The notes: generated by a model from the letters alone, not told the origin. Counted from the first letter of the stretch, positions 33,466 to 45,127 are shown. The stretch: 64,000 bases of DNA from Shinisaurus crocodilurus (GCA_021292165.1 CM037878.1:286635744-286699743); one strand, 5' to 3'. Numbers and translations: made by a program.

Positions 33466-33880
33466 TTATTTATTTATTTATTTACAGCATTTTAACCCCG
33501 CTCTTCAGTCAAAAAAAGGTCCCAGAGTGGCTTACAAAGATTAATAATAAGACAGTCCCTGCCCTCAGGCTCACAATCTAAAAGGCATGACACAAAAGGA
33601 AAAGGGATTGGGAGGGAGGAGGAAGAAAGCACAACTCAGGCACCAGTTCTTAGTTACAAGGTTCTTAAATATTTTTCTTTCTTTTTTTTCTTTCAGGGAA
33701 GGGCAAAACAAGCTCCCTTTAGCTGCTCCCTCTCTGGCTGATGTATGGGGCCAGGCTGGTCTCCTTGCCGTGATGTTAATCCTGGGAGGCATGGGGCGCA
33801 GGCAGCCTCCCAGTGGCCCTCAGTTCTCTGGCCGATGGATGAAGCCAGAGTCTGCCGCCCCAGGGAACTATTGATTGCTT
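33466..33880 (-). mobile_element. LINE-like 3' region
   Basis: ATTT tail, then ttttaaccccgctcttcagt and caggctcacaatctaaaagg, a typical LINE untranslated tail in reverse. The clade is not determined. Confidence 0.45.
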
Positions 33881-33883
33881 TTA

Positions 33884-33911
33884 AATATATATATATATAT
33901 ATATATATATT
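33884..33911. repeat. (TA)n microsatellite
   Basis: Uninterrupted TA run. Confidence 0.93.
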
Positions 33912-34016
33912 ACTCTGCCTTTCCATCAGTTCAGGATATTCAAGGTGGCTACTAGTCAATCAGTCATTAAAAACAAGACAAAACAGAATAACAATTTCAA
34001 CGTCATTACAAAAAAG

Positions 34017-34376
34017 TAGGGATGGGGAAACCAGCAATTTTCAGGCTCACCTAAACTCTCCTAAAATCACTCGGAAGCTTGTTTTGGCTTGCTGCTGTTT
34101 TCGTTTTAGCGTGCATTCCAGACAGGGATGGTGCGCACTCCCGCCCCCATCGACTAAAGTATGAAAATGCGTGATTTTTGAAAAATGTGCTTCTCAAAGT
34201 GCACATTTAAAATAAGAAATTAAAAAAAATACACATTCTTCAAACGCAATTGCAAATTCAGGAATCTGCGAACGTTTCTCCCAGAAATCGCTCCTGTTCA
34301 CATTTGCATTTGGGATTGCAAACAGGACATGTCTGCATGATTTGCAAACAGAAATGAAATTCGCTTCCATCCCTGC
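34017..34376. mobile_element. Family H element, probable hAT
   Basis: Termini tagggatg and catccctg with flanks caaaaaag and caaacaag (34009-34016, 34377-34384) matching at 7 of 8 positions. The interior repeats short gtgcacatttaaa-type phrases. Confidence 0.6.
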
Positions 34377-34384
34377 AAACAAGA

Positions 34385-35872
34385 GATCTGTCAGCAAAAT
34401 CTACGACAGTTCAGCAGAAGCAGAAGCAAAACCAAATAAAACCATATACGAGGATCAAAACCTACAATCAGTCAACGGTATGCTTTGAAATAGTACCATT
34501 TTGACCTGGCATCTGAAAGGCAGTAATGGAGAAGGCCAAACATGCTCTGAGGCAAAGAGTTTCACAATGTGGGGGCCACCACCAAGAAGGGCTCGTCTTC
34601 CATGCCTACACATTGTCTCTCACTATGGGACATGGAGAAGGACCTCTGAAAATCTAAGCATGTGGAGGGATCCATCGGGGACGAGGCATTATTTAAGATG
34701 CTCAGAATCCAAACTGTTTTGGTGGTTCTGGTCATGAGAAACAGCCAAGAAATCTCAGGGAAGGTCAAAAAGAGTTTGAATGAGACTTGCCCTTTTTTAA
34801 AAAGAGAGACTTTGCTTATCCCCAGTTTAAATTAAAGCTCAGAAAGTGATATTTGTGCACATAAATTGCCCTTTCACCTCCCTTTATTGAGTTGTATACA
34901 TTGCACATCATCTCTTGCTTTGGCCTGGTAACCTCGTGCAATGCCTTGCACCTCTGCCCCATTGCACAGATCTCGTCCTCATCATTTCCCCTGTTTTGAC
35001 TTCGTTGTGAGGAATGTTACATCTTTTTCTAATATTATTCCGACTGAGGCCTTTATTCCCGGAGCCAGGCCATAATATTGCAAACATTCATCTCCAGTCC
35101 ATGCCAGGTATATCATTATTAGTTTTGCTGTATGTGTCAGATCATGGTTTGGATTATTACACAATCAATTCCTGGACAATAAGACATTTCCATATACTAC
35201 TGAGTGTTTCCATGTAGATGCAATGACTGAAAATGCCTGAAAAATAAAAAATTAGCTATTGCTTTCTTGGCCTGCAGACATCACCTCCCTAGTGAAAGAA
35301 TGCCCTCAGCATCTGGCTTCAGATGGTCCAAACCAAAATTCAATAACTTTTTGGTTACCTTTGACAATATTTTACTGCCGTTTCCTTCAACACCCGTCAA
35401 TATTTGCATAATAACGACGGCCAAGCCCTGACTTTGCCTCTTGGATCCAAGCCCAGGAGCAGACGGGAAAGCGGTCCTCGAAACCGCAGCGGCAAGAGCG
35501 ACGAATTCCCTCCTTTCGTGCAAGGACTGCCCTTCTGGTAGCTCTGCGGGATCGTGCCTTGACCGCCCTGTTCTTTCGTTAACGTGCCTGTGCTTTCGCT
35601 GATGGTCATGGCTGTGGTGGACAAGCTGGAAAGAAAGTCCCGAGGGGGAAAATGCCACAGGCAGGCAGCTGCATTTCTGTTTATGTCATAACCCAGTCAC
35701 ATGTACTCAGAGACGGGGCCAGAGGAGGCAGAACAGAGGAAAATGAAGCTCATCTGGTTGGAGCACTGCAAAGCTCAGTTGCAGTCATCAAGCCCCCGAG
35801 ACTCAGGAGTCTGGAAATTAAGAGGTGGAGCTTCATATGTCAGGGGGGTGGAGCTTGGTGCAATGGGGAGGG
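34385..35872. other. Mostly low-copy; LINE-like patch at 34555-34760
   Basis: 34555-34760 has the style of a decayed LINE 3' region. The stretch 34810-35870 holds a 125-codon minus-strand frame (35281-35658) with no recognisable domain and no sign of selection that I can see. Confidence 0.35.
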
Positions 35873-36358
35873 TGTGAGAGCTGGACTGACCCAGGTTCAA
35901 AAGCTTACCCAGCCAGTGACTCCCAGTCCCAGTCCCACAGACGGAAGGAGGAGATAACAGCTGTTTATAAAGATTAAAGAGTTTATTCAGTAGGACCTAT
36001 ATCCATGGGATTAAGGCAAGCAATGCAGGCTTCTCTTACGCAGGAGAGATGACTCTGTCTCACTACATGATTGCAGATACATGTCCAAGTGAGAAGTGGC
36101 AAGGCTGAGATGAAGTGAAGTGACTGTGATGTGAAGACCCAAGTCAACAAGTGTCTTACATTTATAGCAAGACCCTACCTATAAATAGGATATTACTCAC
36201 TGATTGTGCATAACATGTTGTCTTCAACTTGTCCCATGATTACTGACTCATATCACCTTGAGACTGTCAGGGGACTATCAGGAGACTTTTTGCACACCAC
36301 CTCAGGAGACATCCTCCATGTCAGGTGACATCCTGTTCTGCCCATGCAAAACCTAACA
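35873..36358 (-). mobile_element. Solo LTR (family L), copy 2
   Basis: Same ends as 26412-26931. Perfect 5-bp duplication gaggg at 35868-35872 and 36359-36363. AATAAA on the minus strand near 35982. Confidence 0.88.
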
Positions 36359-36369
36359 GAGGGGGGCTA

Positions 36370-36960
36370 GTGGAGCGGGAACTGGCTGGCTGTAGGGATT
36401 GGGCCCACTGCTCCTGCAAAAGTGCCTCCAAAGGGGTTTGGGAACTGATTCTGAGTCAGAGGAGGAGGAAGGGTTGGAAGCCGCAGCTGCGATGCCAAGG
36501 CCAGGAGACTCAGAGATAAGCCAGGTGGTCGTTGGGAGTGAATCAACTCCAGACACCTGTGGGAAGGCAAACTGAGCATGCTGAGGAGGAGGAGGAGGAG
36601 GAGGAGGAGGGCAGAGGAGGCATCACCGATCCCAGGGTCCAGCCTCAGCTGAAGAGGGTGGGTGGACCAGCTGAGAAGCACCAGACCTTCCAAGCGATTG
36701 GCCCTGAAGCTCTCTGATCCACCTGAGGGGTGGAGTGTGGGTAATTTGAGTCTGGAAGGGAGGAGGGGAATTCATTTTTTTGGGAATCAACTCCTTACCA
36801 ATAGGGCACACTAATGGCTAGTATTCTAACTATGCTTGTTTCTTTTGTCACTGACTCCTGCGATATGCTTCATTTGTACTTTTAAGTCAGTCTGACTGGC
36901 TGCCATTAACAGAATCAAGCTCTTGCTAACTAAGAAGCCGTTGTCTGTGTCTGCCTAGAA
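36370..36960 (+). other. Possible LTR remnant with GGA repeat
   Basis: The right part (aatcaagctcttgctaac then gtctgtgtctgcc) resembles an LTR R/U5 region. No left boundary is visible. A GGA run lies at 36580-36620. Confidence 0.33.
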
Positions 36961-37095
36961 CAGTGTTCTCCAACCTTGGGTCCCCAGATGTTTTTGGCCT
37001 ACAACTCCCAGCATGCCCCAGCCAGCGTAGCTGGCTGGGGCATGCTGGGAGTTGTAGGCCAAAAACATCTGGGGACCCAAGGTTGGAGAACACTG
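36961..37095. mobile_element. Palindromic hAT MITE (family A)
   Basis: Perfect 8-bp duplication gcctagaa (36953-36960, 37096-37103). Both arms intact. Confidence 0.93.
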
Positions 37096-37144
37096 GCCTA
37101 GAAGGAGGGAGAGAAGGAGGACGGCCTTCCACACTGGCCAGTGA

Positions 37145-37516
37145 AGGGATGTGTGCGAATTTCCTTAATGTTCGCAAATAATCTGAACACGTCGTGACGA
37201 TCGCAGTCCCAAACACGAATGCGAGTAGGAGAGCATGTTCTCTGAAAATGCTCGCGAATTCCCAGACTCCCAAAGTTCACACACACCCCCATAGCACATT
37301 TTTACGTTTTACCTTATGGGGGAAAGTGCGCGTTCTTGGTACGCTCTCTTAAAAATGCACATTTTCCCCATTCAAAATGTGCACTTTTCCAGTTTGACCG
37401 AAATATGGGAGGGGGGGGGAGTATGCAAATGAACACAGGAAATGAGGTGAGAACTGCCTCAAACTGTTTTTCGGAGAAGCTGGGCGATTGCGAAAATTGC
37501 TTGTTCGACCATCCCT
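37145..37516. mobile_element. Family H element
   Basis: Ends agggatg and catccct. The interior contains tgcgcgttcttgg and aaaatgtgcactttt phrases shared with 4276-4405. Confidence 0.5.
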
Positions 37517-37882
37517 AGGTGAATTGCCAAAAAAAGGCAACAAAAGAGGACATGTATCTGCATACCGTACATCTGCATAGGCTAATTTATATGTAAAGAT
37601 GCAAATTTAGAAATGATTATTATAATTTGAACAGAAATACTGTACATCTCACCATAGTATGGAAGGCTGTGACCAGGTGAGCTGCGTGCCTTGCTTAGTC
37701 TGCCACCCAGGTGCAGCTTCAAGGCCCTTTAGCTCTTCCTGCTGGTGGTTCTGTATCTTTAAACTGGACTTAGACTGGGCAGCCCTTCAAACAGAGGATG
37801 CTTTCAAGATAGAAGACAGTCCTCTGGCAGACCTTCAAAACAGAGGACTGCCCGCTGTAAAAGAGGACACACGACCACCCTA
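37517..37882. mobile_element. Family Q DNA repeat
   Basis: Shares atttatatgtaaagatgcaa and aagaggacacacgaccaccc with 62153-62574 in inverse orientation and with 32160-33025. Confidence 0.52.
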
Positions 37883-38009
37883 GGGCATGCGAAAACCAGA
37901 AGGCCTTTGCTGAAAAGATGACAGAGTAGGCACCAGCCATGTCCCTCAAAGGAGGACCTTTCATAACTGGGGTGCCACTACAGTTATGGAGGACAAAGCT
38001 ATCCACGAC

Positions 38010-38230
38010 TACTAGTCCTGGTGGCTCTATGCTACCTCCAAGATCTGAGGCAGTATGCCTCTGTGCACCAGTTGCTGGGGAATATGGGCGGGAGGGTGCT
38101 GTTGCACTCATGTCCTGCTTGTGGGATCCGGTGGGCAGCTGGTTGGCCACTGCGTGTGTGTGAACAGAATGCTGGACTGGATGGACCCTGGGTCTGATCC
38201 AGCATGGCTCTTCTGATGTTCTTATGTACA
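38010..38230 (+). mobile_element. L2-like LINE 3' fragment (family G)
   Basis: Same tail as 506-700, ending gctcttctgatgttcttatg. Confidence 0.66.
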
Positions 38231-38373
38231 GAGAAGGCCCTTTCACTACTGGCCTGCCACTACACCTCGTCTAGCAGGGGCATCCTTGATAAGAGCCTCT
38301 GAAGGCAATCTCAGGATCCAAGGAAGTACATGTGGGAAGACACGATCCTTCAGCTACCCTGATCCCACACCAT

Positions 38374-39297
38374 TGTTAGAAAAGTGGACATGGTGCATAT
38401 ACAAAGTGCAAGAATGAAGTTCCATCATACACGTGTAATGAGCAAGGCTGTATATAGCACGCATTGTTAGATGAACTAATCTCTCTGATCCACTCCCTCC
38501 TGGCCTAAGCCAACTAACCTTGCCCATCTGCCAGCTGCTATTCTAGCCAAAAAACCTTGAAGAGTTCTGTCGCTTCTTTGTCTGAAGTTGTATGTCTAGC
38601 CGCTATCTTGTCCCAAATGTGTATTCTCTTGTGCCAACTCCAGATGTACAAACGAAAGAAGACTTACTTTGATTGATAAAGGGTACCAAGAGAGTACAAG
38701 TGTATGAGACACCTGGTGTCTCAAGCGCCCCAAAGGTCATGAGTACAGGGCCGGTGCTACCATTAGGCCAACTAGGCGGCTGCCTAGGGCGCTGGGCTAA
38801 AGGGGGCGCCAGGAGCATAGGGCTGGAGGGAGGAAGGGCTCAAGTGGGAAGGGGGGGGCGCTAAATATCTGATCTTGCCTAGGGAACCAAATTGCCTTGC
38901 ACCGGCCCTGCACGAGAAACATCAACCTAGCCAAGGAAAGGTATAGATAGCCTTATATGTAACTAAAGTCTCTGACTGGTTGTTACTATGTTCAAATGAA
39001 AGTCTCTGATTGGTTGTTGTTGCCATGTTCAAATGAATGGACGTGATTGGTTAGCATGTTTAAGCAAATGCACTTGATTCGCTGGAAATGAATGAACCAA
39101 TGAGTGTAAGAAAAAGCATAAAAGGGCCTGCATGTTTCCTTTTCCCCTGCTTCAGTTCTGATTTGGGCACGCGCCCCTGTCCTGCTGGACCCTCTGTACA
39201 GAAATATAACTTTGGAAAAACTCATCTCTGGGTGCTGCTTCGCTTTCCTAAGTATTGGTTCTCTGGGGAAAGAATTCTAAGCATAATTTGTGCAACA
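38374..39297 (+). mobile_element. Solo LTR of a class I-like endogenous retrovirus
   Basis: Ends TGTTAGAAAAG and TTGTGCAACA with a 4-bp duplication, ccat, at 38370-38373 and 39298-39301; a 4-bp duplication is typical of gammaretrovirus-like insertions. The U3 part contains inverted CCAAT boxes (attggtt) in a three-fold degenerate repeat at about 38965-39055, then a TATA-like gcataaaagg near 39116. No gag, pol or env sequence is present. A 165-bp hAT is nested inside. An alternative is an LTR of another class with a short duplication. Confidence 0.78.
38746..38910 (-). mobile_element. 165-bp hAT nested in the LTR
   Basis: Inverted sister of 15503-15667. Flanks catgagta and cacgagaa match at 6 of 8 positions. 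Confidence 0.83.
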
Positions 39298-39445
39298 CCA
39301 TGAAGGGCCTTAAAGGTCCAAACCGGCACTGCATCGAGCCTCTGTACAGCTTGGAAGCCGGTGGAGTCGACAACGCGGTGATAGAATACGTTTGCATCAC
39401 CCAGTCCCAGTTAGCAGTCTCGCTTCCCTATTCTCAGGCCTAAGT
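39298..39445. mobile_element. LINE family I-like fragment
   Basis: Phrases such as gaagggccttaaaggtcc and agcttggaagccggtgga resemble the coding-end region of family I in decayed form. Confidence 0.38.
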
Positions 39446-40036
39446 GAAGTTTATGGGCCATTTTCAAAGGCTGCCTCATGTACGAAGCGCTGCATTAATC
39501 GCTACCTAAATCATCTGGGATAACAGGGTGATCAGCGGAAAGGGTAACGCTAATTCAGTCCGAGGAGAAGAGAATATTGCTCAGTGTGCTCCCTCCAACA
39601 CTGACAAGACGTCAAATTCTTAATGCAGGGTAACACTAAGCAGATGCACCCCATTAAGGAGAGGAACTCGAATATGTACTTTACTTCTGTCAGGGAAAAT
39701 CCTAGTTGAAAAACCTCGGTCCTTTAAGAAATAGCCGTGAGAAGATGCTGGCTCTTTGGCTCTATTACTCTAATCTATTCTCCTGTCAGACCCAGCGACG
39801 CAGGCATGATAAATATGGGATCTCCTCGGCTCGATTGCCGGCGTGTTTCCTATCAGTGGCTGAAGGGCTGCACACGAAAGCCGCCACCGGCCTCCCAAAT
39901 GTCGTCACAGCTGGGCTTCGCCATCGGCACGATCCTGCGGGTGAAGAAGTTCTTGCCGGCGCTCCTCTGCATCTGAATGTGGTGCCCTGCACAAGGGAGT
40001 GCTTTCGGCAGCCAGCCCCAATGTGAAGTGGAGAAT
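39446..40036. other. Low-copy sequence, no gene seen
   Basis: No repeat phrase is recognised between about 39480 and 39720. It is a candidate for conserved non-coding DNA near WNT11, but conservation cannot be judged here. Confidence 0.35.
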
Positions 40037-40340
40037 CATAGAGTTGCATGGGACCTCGGAGATCATCTAGACCGACCCTCTGCTCAATGGAAGCTCTGCA
40101 CTACAGGGCGCGCAGCTACAGTGTCCCCGACAGATGGCCGTCCCAGCCTCGGCTTAAATACCTCCAGCGAAGGAGAAGCCACCACCACCTCCCAAGGGAA
40201 GCAGGACTTCGGGCTAAACATCAGCAGAAAGTTCCAAACAGCCCTCGCTGTTAGGGAGTTTCTCCTGATGCTGAGCCAAAATCTGCTTCCCTGCAATTCC
40301 CACCCGTTGGTTCCAGCCCTGCTCTCAGGAGCGACAGAGA
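40037..40340 (-). mobile_element. Older CR1 3' fragment
   Basis: A diverged CR1 end: atcatagagttgcatggga and then a coding tail in reverse. It differs clearly from the younger copies at 7712 and 50205. Confidence 0.62.
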
Positions 40341-40530
40341 ACAAGTCTGCTCCATTTATTTATTAACAGCATTTGTATACCGCTCCATATCTGGACAGAT
40401 TCCGGAGCGGTGGACAATAAAAAAGATAAAACAGATAAAAGAATTTTAAAAAACAATGCATTAAAAACAGGATACCATTAAAACCATGGCTGGTCAGCAA
40501 GGAAGGCTTCCCAGAACAAAGGCGTCTTAT

Positions 40531-40708
40531 TTCATAGATTTCACAGATCATAGAGTTGGAAGGAGCCTACAACGCTATCGAGTCCAACCCCCTGCTCAAG
40601 GCAGGAAACTAGAGGAGGGGTCTCCCATCCAAGTAATAACCAGGCCTGACCCTGCTTAGTTTTCCACGCTCAGACAAGCTGAGCCAGCGTGAGCCACAGG
40701 CCTGTATT
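40531..40708 (-). mobile_element. 5S-headed SINE nested in LINE
   Basis: Complete reverse copy between ggcgtcttat and ttcagcagg, which are contiguous in the empty-site copy near 12510. Confidence 0.85.
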
Positions 40709-40868
40709 CAGCAGGCGCTGAACAGAACACAACATCGGAACCTGCCTGACCTGCAGAGGCAGGGAATTCCATAGAAGTGGAGCCACCACACTGAAGGCTC
40801 TTCTCCTGTTGGACTCCAGTCGGGCCACAGGTCCATGTGGAACCACCAGGAGAATGTCCTCTGATGAT

Positions 40869-41655
40869 GTCAGGGCTGCTTTGACTTGGATTTCTGCACT
40901 GAGCAGGGGGTTGGACTCAATGGTCCTATAGGCCCCTTCCAACCAGGGATGTTGAAGAGTCCTTGGTCTCGAGTCACGAGTCGAGTCACGAGTCTTTGGA
41001 CCCGAGTCTCGAGTCCGAGTCCAAGTCCTTGGTCCAAAATGGTGACTCACGAGTCACGAGTCACTCCCAAAGCTGACTCCACGAGTCCCTATTAAAATCA
41101 ATGGGGTTTTTTCCCAACAAAATAAGGCTACTTCAGATGTGTGGCTTAAATAAATTCTAGGCACAAGTGTGCCTTTTTATCTCAAAACTCTGCCACTGAT
41201 TTTGACAAGAACAGACCAGGCAGACAAACCCAAAATAACCAGGCAGGCAGAGGAGGCAGGGAACCCCAAAACAGGCAGGCAGAGGCCTTTGTCTTGGACA
41301 ATTCAAACTGTGGAACTGGTTAAGAAGAGACCAGGCAGGCAGAGGAGGCAGGGAACCCCAAACAGGCAGGCAGAGGCAGCCAAACCCAAAACGTCTGAAA
41401 GGTTGCATTTTAGGAAAAGGATTTTAAAAAATAAACTTGGATTGTTACTGCAACTGGGTCCAGGCAGCACCTGCAGGTGGCATCAAGCAGGGATGTTGAC
41501 GAGTCCTTGGTCTCGAGTCCCGAGTCGAGTCTCGAGTCCCATTAAGAATATTGGGACTCGAGTCCGAGTCGAGTCAGAGGGGGGACTCAGTCCGACTCAC
41601 GAGTCAAGTCCTCGAGTCCGAGTCCCCATCCCTGCTTCCAACTCTATGATTCTAT
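40869..41655 (+). mobile_element. CR1 3' end split by hAT
   Basis: The left part stops at ggccccttccaac and the right part resumes with cttccaactctatgattc. The shared cttccaac is the hAT target duplication. Confidence 0.85.
40944..41634 (+). mobile_element. GAGTC-rich hAT, copy 2
   Basis: 691 bp with a perfect 8-bp duplication, cttccaac, at 40936-40943 and 41635-41642. The target is a known CR1 tail, so the pre-insertion sequence is known independently. Confidence 0.93.
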
Positions 41656-41790
41656 GACCTCAGTGACCGGGCAGGTTGGTAAGGGAGAAGGCGCTCCCTC
41701 AGGTATCCTGGTCCCACGTTGTTCAGGGTTTTGTACACTAGTACCAGCACCTTAAACCTGGCCTGGTAGCAAATAGGCAGCCATCCGTCT

Positions 41791-42555
41791 TCTGCCGGTC
41801 AGATATTTGAATGCTGTTAGAAGGGAGGAAGAGAAGGAAAGCTGGACTCCATGATCAACGGAGGGCCAGAGCTTGTTGCAGAGATGAAAGAGAAACAATA
41901 ATAGTCCTTAACGCTGGAGCATTCCTAACGCCTGAACCGGGAGTGGGAAGCACATGGGCTGAATGTGGCTCCTGGCCTTTCTTGCAGCCGCCACTGCCCT
42001 CCTCCCACACGACCAAATTTCCTACCATGGTGGCAGCAAAAAAACCTGGTGCTTTTTCTTGAAAACAAGTGTGTGTCTCCTTTTGGAGCAGAATCACACA
42101 CCCCAGAAGTCTCCCGGGAGCAGGACTGTGCTTCCAAGCAAGGCATGCGCTCCCCCCGTGTGCCTTGTTTTTAAGAGAGGAAAAAACCCAATGTTTTACT
42201 GCTGCAGTGCTGCCAAATTTCAGCATGGCAGGGGTGCACCTCCTTGTTGGGGCCCAGGGGAACAACCCCCGGGTATTACCTGTCCCTGAGCTAAACCAAG
42301 GAGAGGTGCGCGTGTTCTCTGCTTCTGCCACCGATGGGAGATTCAGTGCCAACCAGTTCTGAGGATCAGAGATGTGCATATTACAGCGTGGGCAGTCAGG
42401 GGAGAAGATGTAAAGCACCATTTTTGGTAAGGTAGAATGGAGCAAGGTAGCCTGATACAAATCCGATTCAAGCATTTGGTACCTCTGGATATTGAACATG
42501 TGAAAGCGCTGCCAAGAATGCAAGGGCTAGCCCCACCCAGCTCTACTTATTAGTA
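41791..42555. other. No gene seen
   Basis: A 222-codon minus-strand frame (41855-42523) has no recognisable domain and no support from context. Confidence 0.35.
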
Positions 42556-42784
42556 CAGACAGTCCCCAGGTTACGAACGAGCTCCGTTCTTAAGAATGTC
42601 TTTAAGTCGCATTTGTACGTACGTCGGAACAGTATAGCGTAGTATACGCCATCTACGCAATTTGCATAAATTACATATCCTACGCTATACTCTACGGAAA
42701 CGACGTAGAGTCGGGGAACCCGGAAGTCCGTTCGCAAGTGCGAGTTGTCTGTAAGTCAGACGTTCTTAACCCGTGGACTGCCTG
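42556..42784. mobile_element. Tc1/mariner-type MITE, second family
   Basis: Termini cagacagtccccaggtt and aacccgtggactgcctg, flanked by TA (42554-42555, 42785-42786). The interior is built of tacg/cgta phrases and contains tcggggaacccggaagtccg. Confidence 0.82.
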
Positions 42785-42884
42785 TATATCATATCTCCTC
42801 TGCCCCGTCCCCAGGGAACACTGTGGTATAATGCATCAATGTCTGGGTGCCAGCTCTCAAGATAAGGATTTTGTTTGTGATGGG

Positions 42885-43290
42885 CAATCAAACGGTCACC
42901 TTGGCTGTTGTGGCATGCATGTGTTTCCATGCTGTGTTTGATTCCACGTGCAATCAAACGGTCACCTTGGCTGTTGTGGCATGCATGTGTTTCCATGCTG
43001 TGTTTGATTCCACGTGCAATCAAACCGTCACCTTGGCTGTTGTGGCATGCATGTGTTTCCATGCTGTGTTTGATTCCACGTGCAATCAAACGGTCACCTT
43101 GGCTGTTGTGGCATGCATGTGTTTCCATGCTGTGTTTGATTCCACGTGCAATCAAACGGTCACCCTGGCTGTTACGGCATGCATGTATTTCCATGTTGCA
43201 GCATGCATGTGTTCCCATGTTGTGTTTCATGCCAGGCTGTTGTGGCATGCATGTGTTTCCATGTTGCTGCATCCATGTGTTTCCAGCCTC
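42885..43290. repeat. 66-bp minisatellite
   Basis: Five units begin at 42885, 42951, 43017, 43083 and 43149, each starting caatcaaac and containing the phrase tggcatgcatgtgtttcc. Shorter degenerate pieces follow. Because 66 is a multiple of three, long open frames run through it on both strands; they do not indicate a protein. Confidence 0.95.
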
Positions 43291-43863
43291 CTCCTCCTCC
43301 TGCTGTTGTTGTTCTTCTCCATAGATTTCTGACGCTCCCTATTTTAGCAAAGATATAAAAGTGGATAGAGCAGGATTTAAACTTTACATTTTGAAAGATC
43401 CGAAGCGTGTGAATCTTGAGGAGGCTGGCTGGATGACTTTTCTGATGGCAAAGGGTGTGCATCAAGAGATAACGGGATGAGCAGGAGATTCAAACCTTTT
43501 CATTCGTTATTTTGGCTGGCCGTCAGGAAACTGAAGATCTGTCAGCTTGTCCAAGATGCTCCCCTGGGAAGCGCTAAAGACTTCACCACTTCAGTATTCC
43601 AGAGTTGAGTCCATATTGGCTTAAGCACCGAGGGAAAATTACAGAGATCTCTTAACCGATTTCACACATTTAAAGCCCCCCCTCCAGATTATCTCTTTTT
43701 CACCTGAGTGGTGTTGGAATGGCTCTGCTAGGAAGACCCGTTCCTCGTTTTGGTGCTGGATGCAATGAAACTTGCCACTCCACACATTAGCATTGTCTGA
43801 AACACTTTCATTTCAGTAAAACTGTTGCTGTGTTCAGGCGTTTGATCCAACAGGTTTACATTC
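43291..43863. other. No gene seen
   Basis: Low-copy sequence. Confidence 0.35.
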
Positions 43864-44014
43864 ATAGATCAACTAGTTGGAAGGGGCCTACAAGGCTATC
43901 GAGTCCAACCCCCTGCTCAAGGCAGGAAACTAGAGGAGGGGTCTCCCATCCAAGTAATAACCGGGCCTGACCCTGCTTAGCTTTCCACGCTCAGACAAGC
44001 TGAGCCAGCGTGAG
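43864..44014 (-). mobile_element. 5S-headed SINE
   Basis: Reverse copy, truncated in the head after ccagcgtgag. Confidence 0.83.
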
Positions 44015-44906
44015 GTGATGAATGAATGGGAGATGCACGAATCTGTCTGGTTCGATTTCCCCCCTACATTTAAAAAGAATAATATCTCACATTCTTTCCA
44101 TTTTATTAATTTATTTATGTGTAAAGGTATGAGTTACCTTTCAGCCCAAGTCAGACCCCCCCAAGGAAACTTGCAATTCAAACTTGCAACAATGTAAAAA
44201 ACTTTGTGTTTGTTTTTAAGAAAGTTAAAACAATTTGAAAACCTTAGAAACAATTTAAAACTTTTAAAAAAACCCAAAACCATTTATGAAGACATTTGCA
44301 CATCTTGGTAAGTTCTTATCAAAAATTATAGGGGGAAAAAAAAACAAAAGTCACCATGATGACAATCATCAATCAAGGTACCGCTGGGGATTGGTGAGTC
44401 TGTCACTTTCGCTTTCTCCTGCATTCAGATTTTATTTTTAATCTCAAATTCTTTCTCTCCTGAATATGGGGAACTTTGCAAATTTGGTTAAATTCTTTCT
44501 TTTTTTTTTTTTTAAACGAACTGAATCAAAATGCTCACCCACCCATCTGCACCAGCCAAATTCAGTTGGTAAAGCTATTCCCAGCATGGGGAGGACTATG
44601 AAGCACCTGCCTGCCATGCAGCTGTTAAAGATAAGGAGCCTGTCAGAAAAAAAAGAGGTAGCCACCCTAACTGAGCTCCACAGACATGGTGGGACTCAAA
44701 GTGAGATGCTTAAGAGCTAAGCATTCAAAGCTCTGGGCCTGGATGGCCACGCATCTGTCAATTTCTCTCCCGTCTCCCCCCCCCCCTGCCCGGCCCATTC
44801 AATTATTTAAAAATCTCAAGTTCTTTCCTTCTTGTTTATGAAGAAATTTGTGGAATTTGGCTAATTCTTATTGAAAAAAGAAACCAATTTTTTTTTTTTA
44901 TCACCC
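44015..44906. other. Unassigned AT-rich repeat-like region
   Basis: Two similar stretches, 44444-44515 and 44800-44890 (tctcaaattctttc type, then aaatttggttaaattc type), form a diverged direct repeat. No ORF is recognised. Confidence 0.4.
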
Positions 44907-45069
44907 GCCTGTGGCTTATGCTGGCTCAGCTTGTCTGAGTGTGGAAAGCTAAGCAGGGTCAGGCCTGGTTATTACTTGGATGGGAGACCCCTTCTCTAGT
45001 TTCCTGCATTGAGCAGCGGGTTGGGCTCGATGGCCTCGTAGGCTCCTTCCAACTCTATGATCTATGAAA
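44907..45069 (+). mobile_element. 5S-headed SINE
   Basis: Full copy; the head begins cgcctgtggctt after a T-run. Confidence 0.85.
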
Positions 45070-45127
45070 TCTGGGAGGGGGTGTATGGGTTTTGTTAATC
45101 CATTCCATCTACAGTATGCTTCACGGA

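Larger units (their letters stand above)
40360..41790 (-). mobile_element. LINE family I host of a four-layer nest
   Basis: Host pieces at 40360-40530, 40709-40868 and 41656-41790 join up to match the uninterrupted copy at 12330-12830. The interruptions are a 5S-headed SINE and a CR1 end that is itself split by a GAGTC hAT. Confidence 0.75.

Noticed and set aside
35281..35658. 125-codon minus-strand ORF as an exon
   Set aside because: No family recognised; no convincing splice sites tied to the frame.
41855..42523. 222-codon minus-strand ORF as a gene
   Set aside because: No domain or conserved pattern recognised and no supporting context.
42885..43290. CRISPR-like array
   Set aside because: Units are contiguous and nearly identical without unique spacers, in vertebrate DNA; it is a minisatellite.
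42766..43332. Open frames of 138-168 codons on both strands
   Set aside because: They follow the 66-bp minisatellite, whose unit is a multiple of three.
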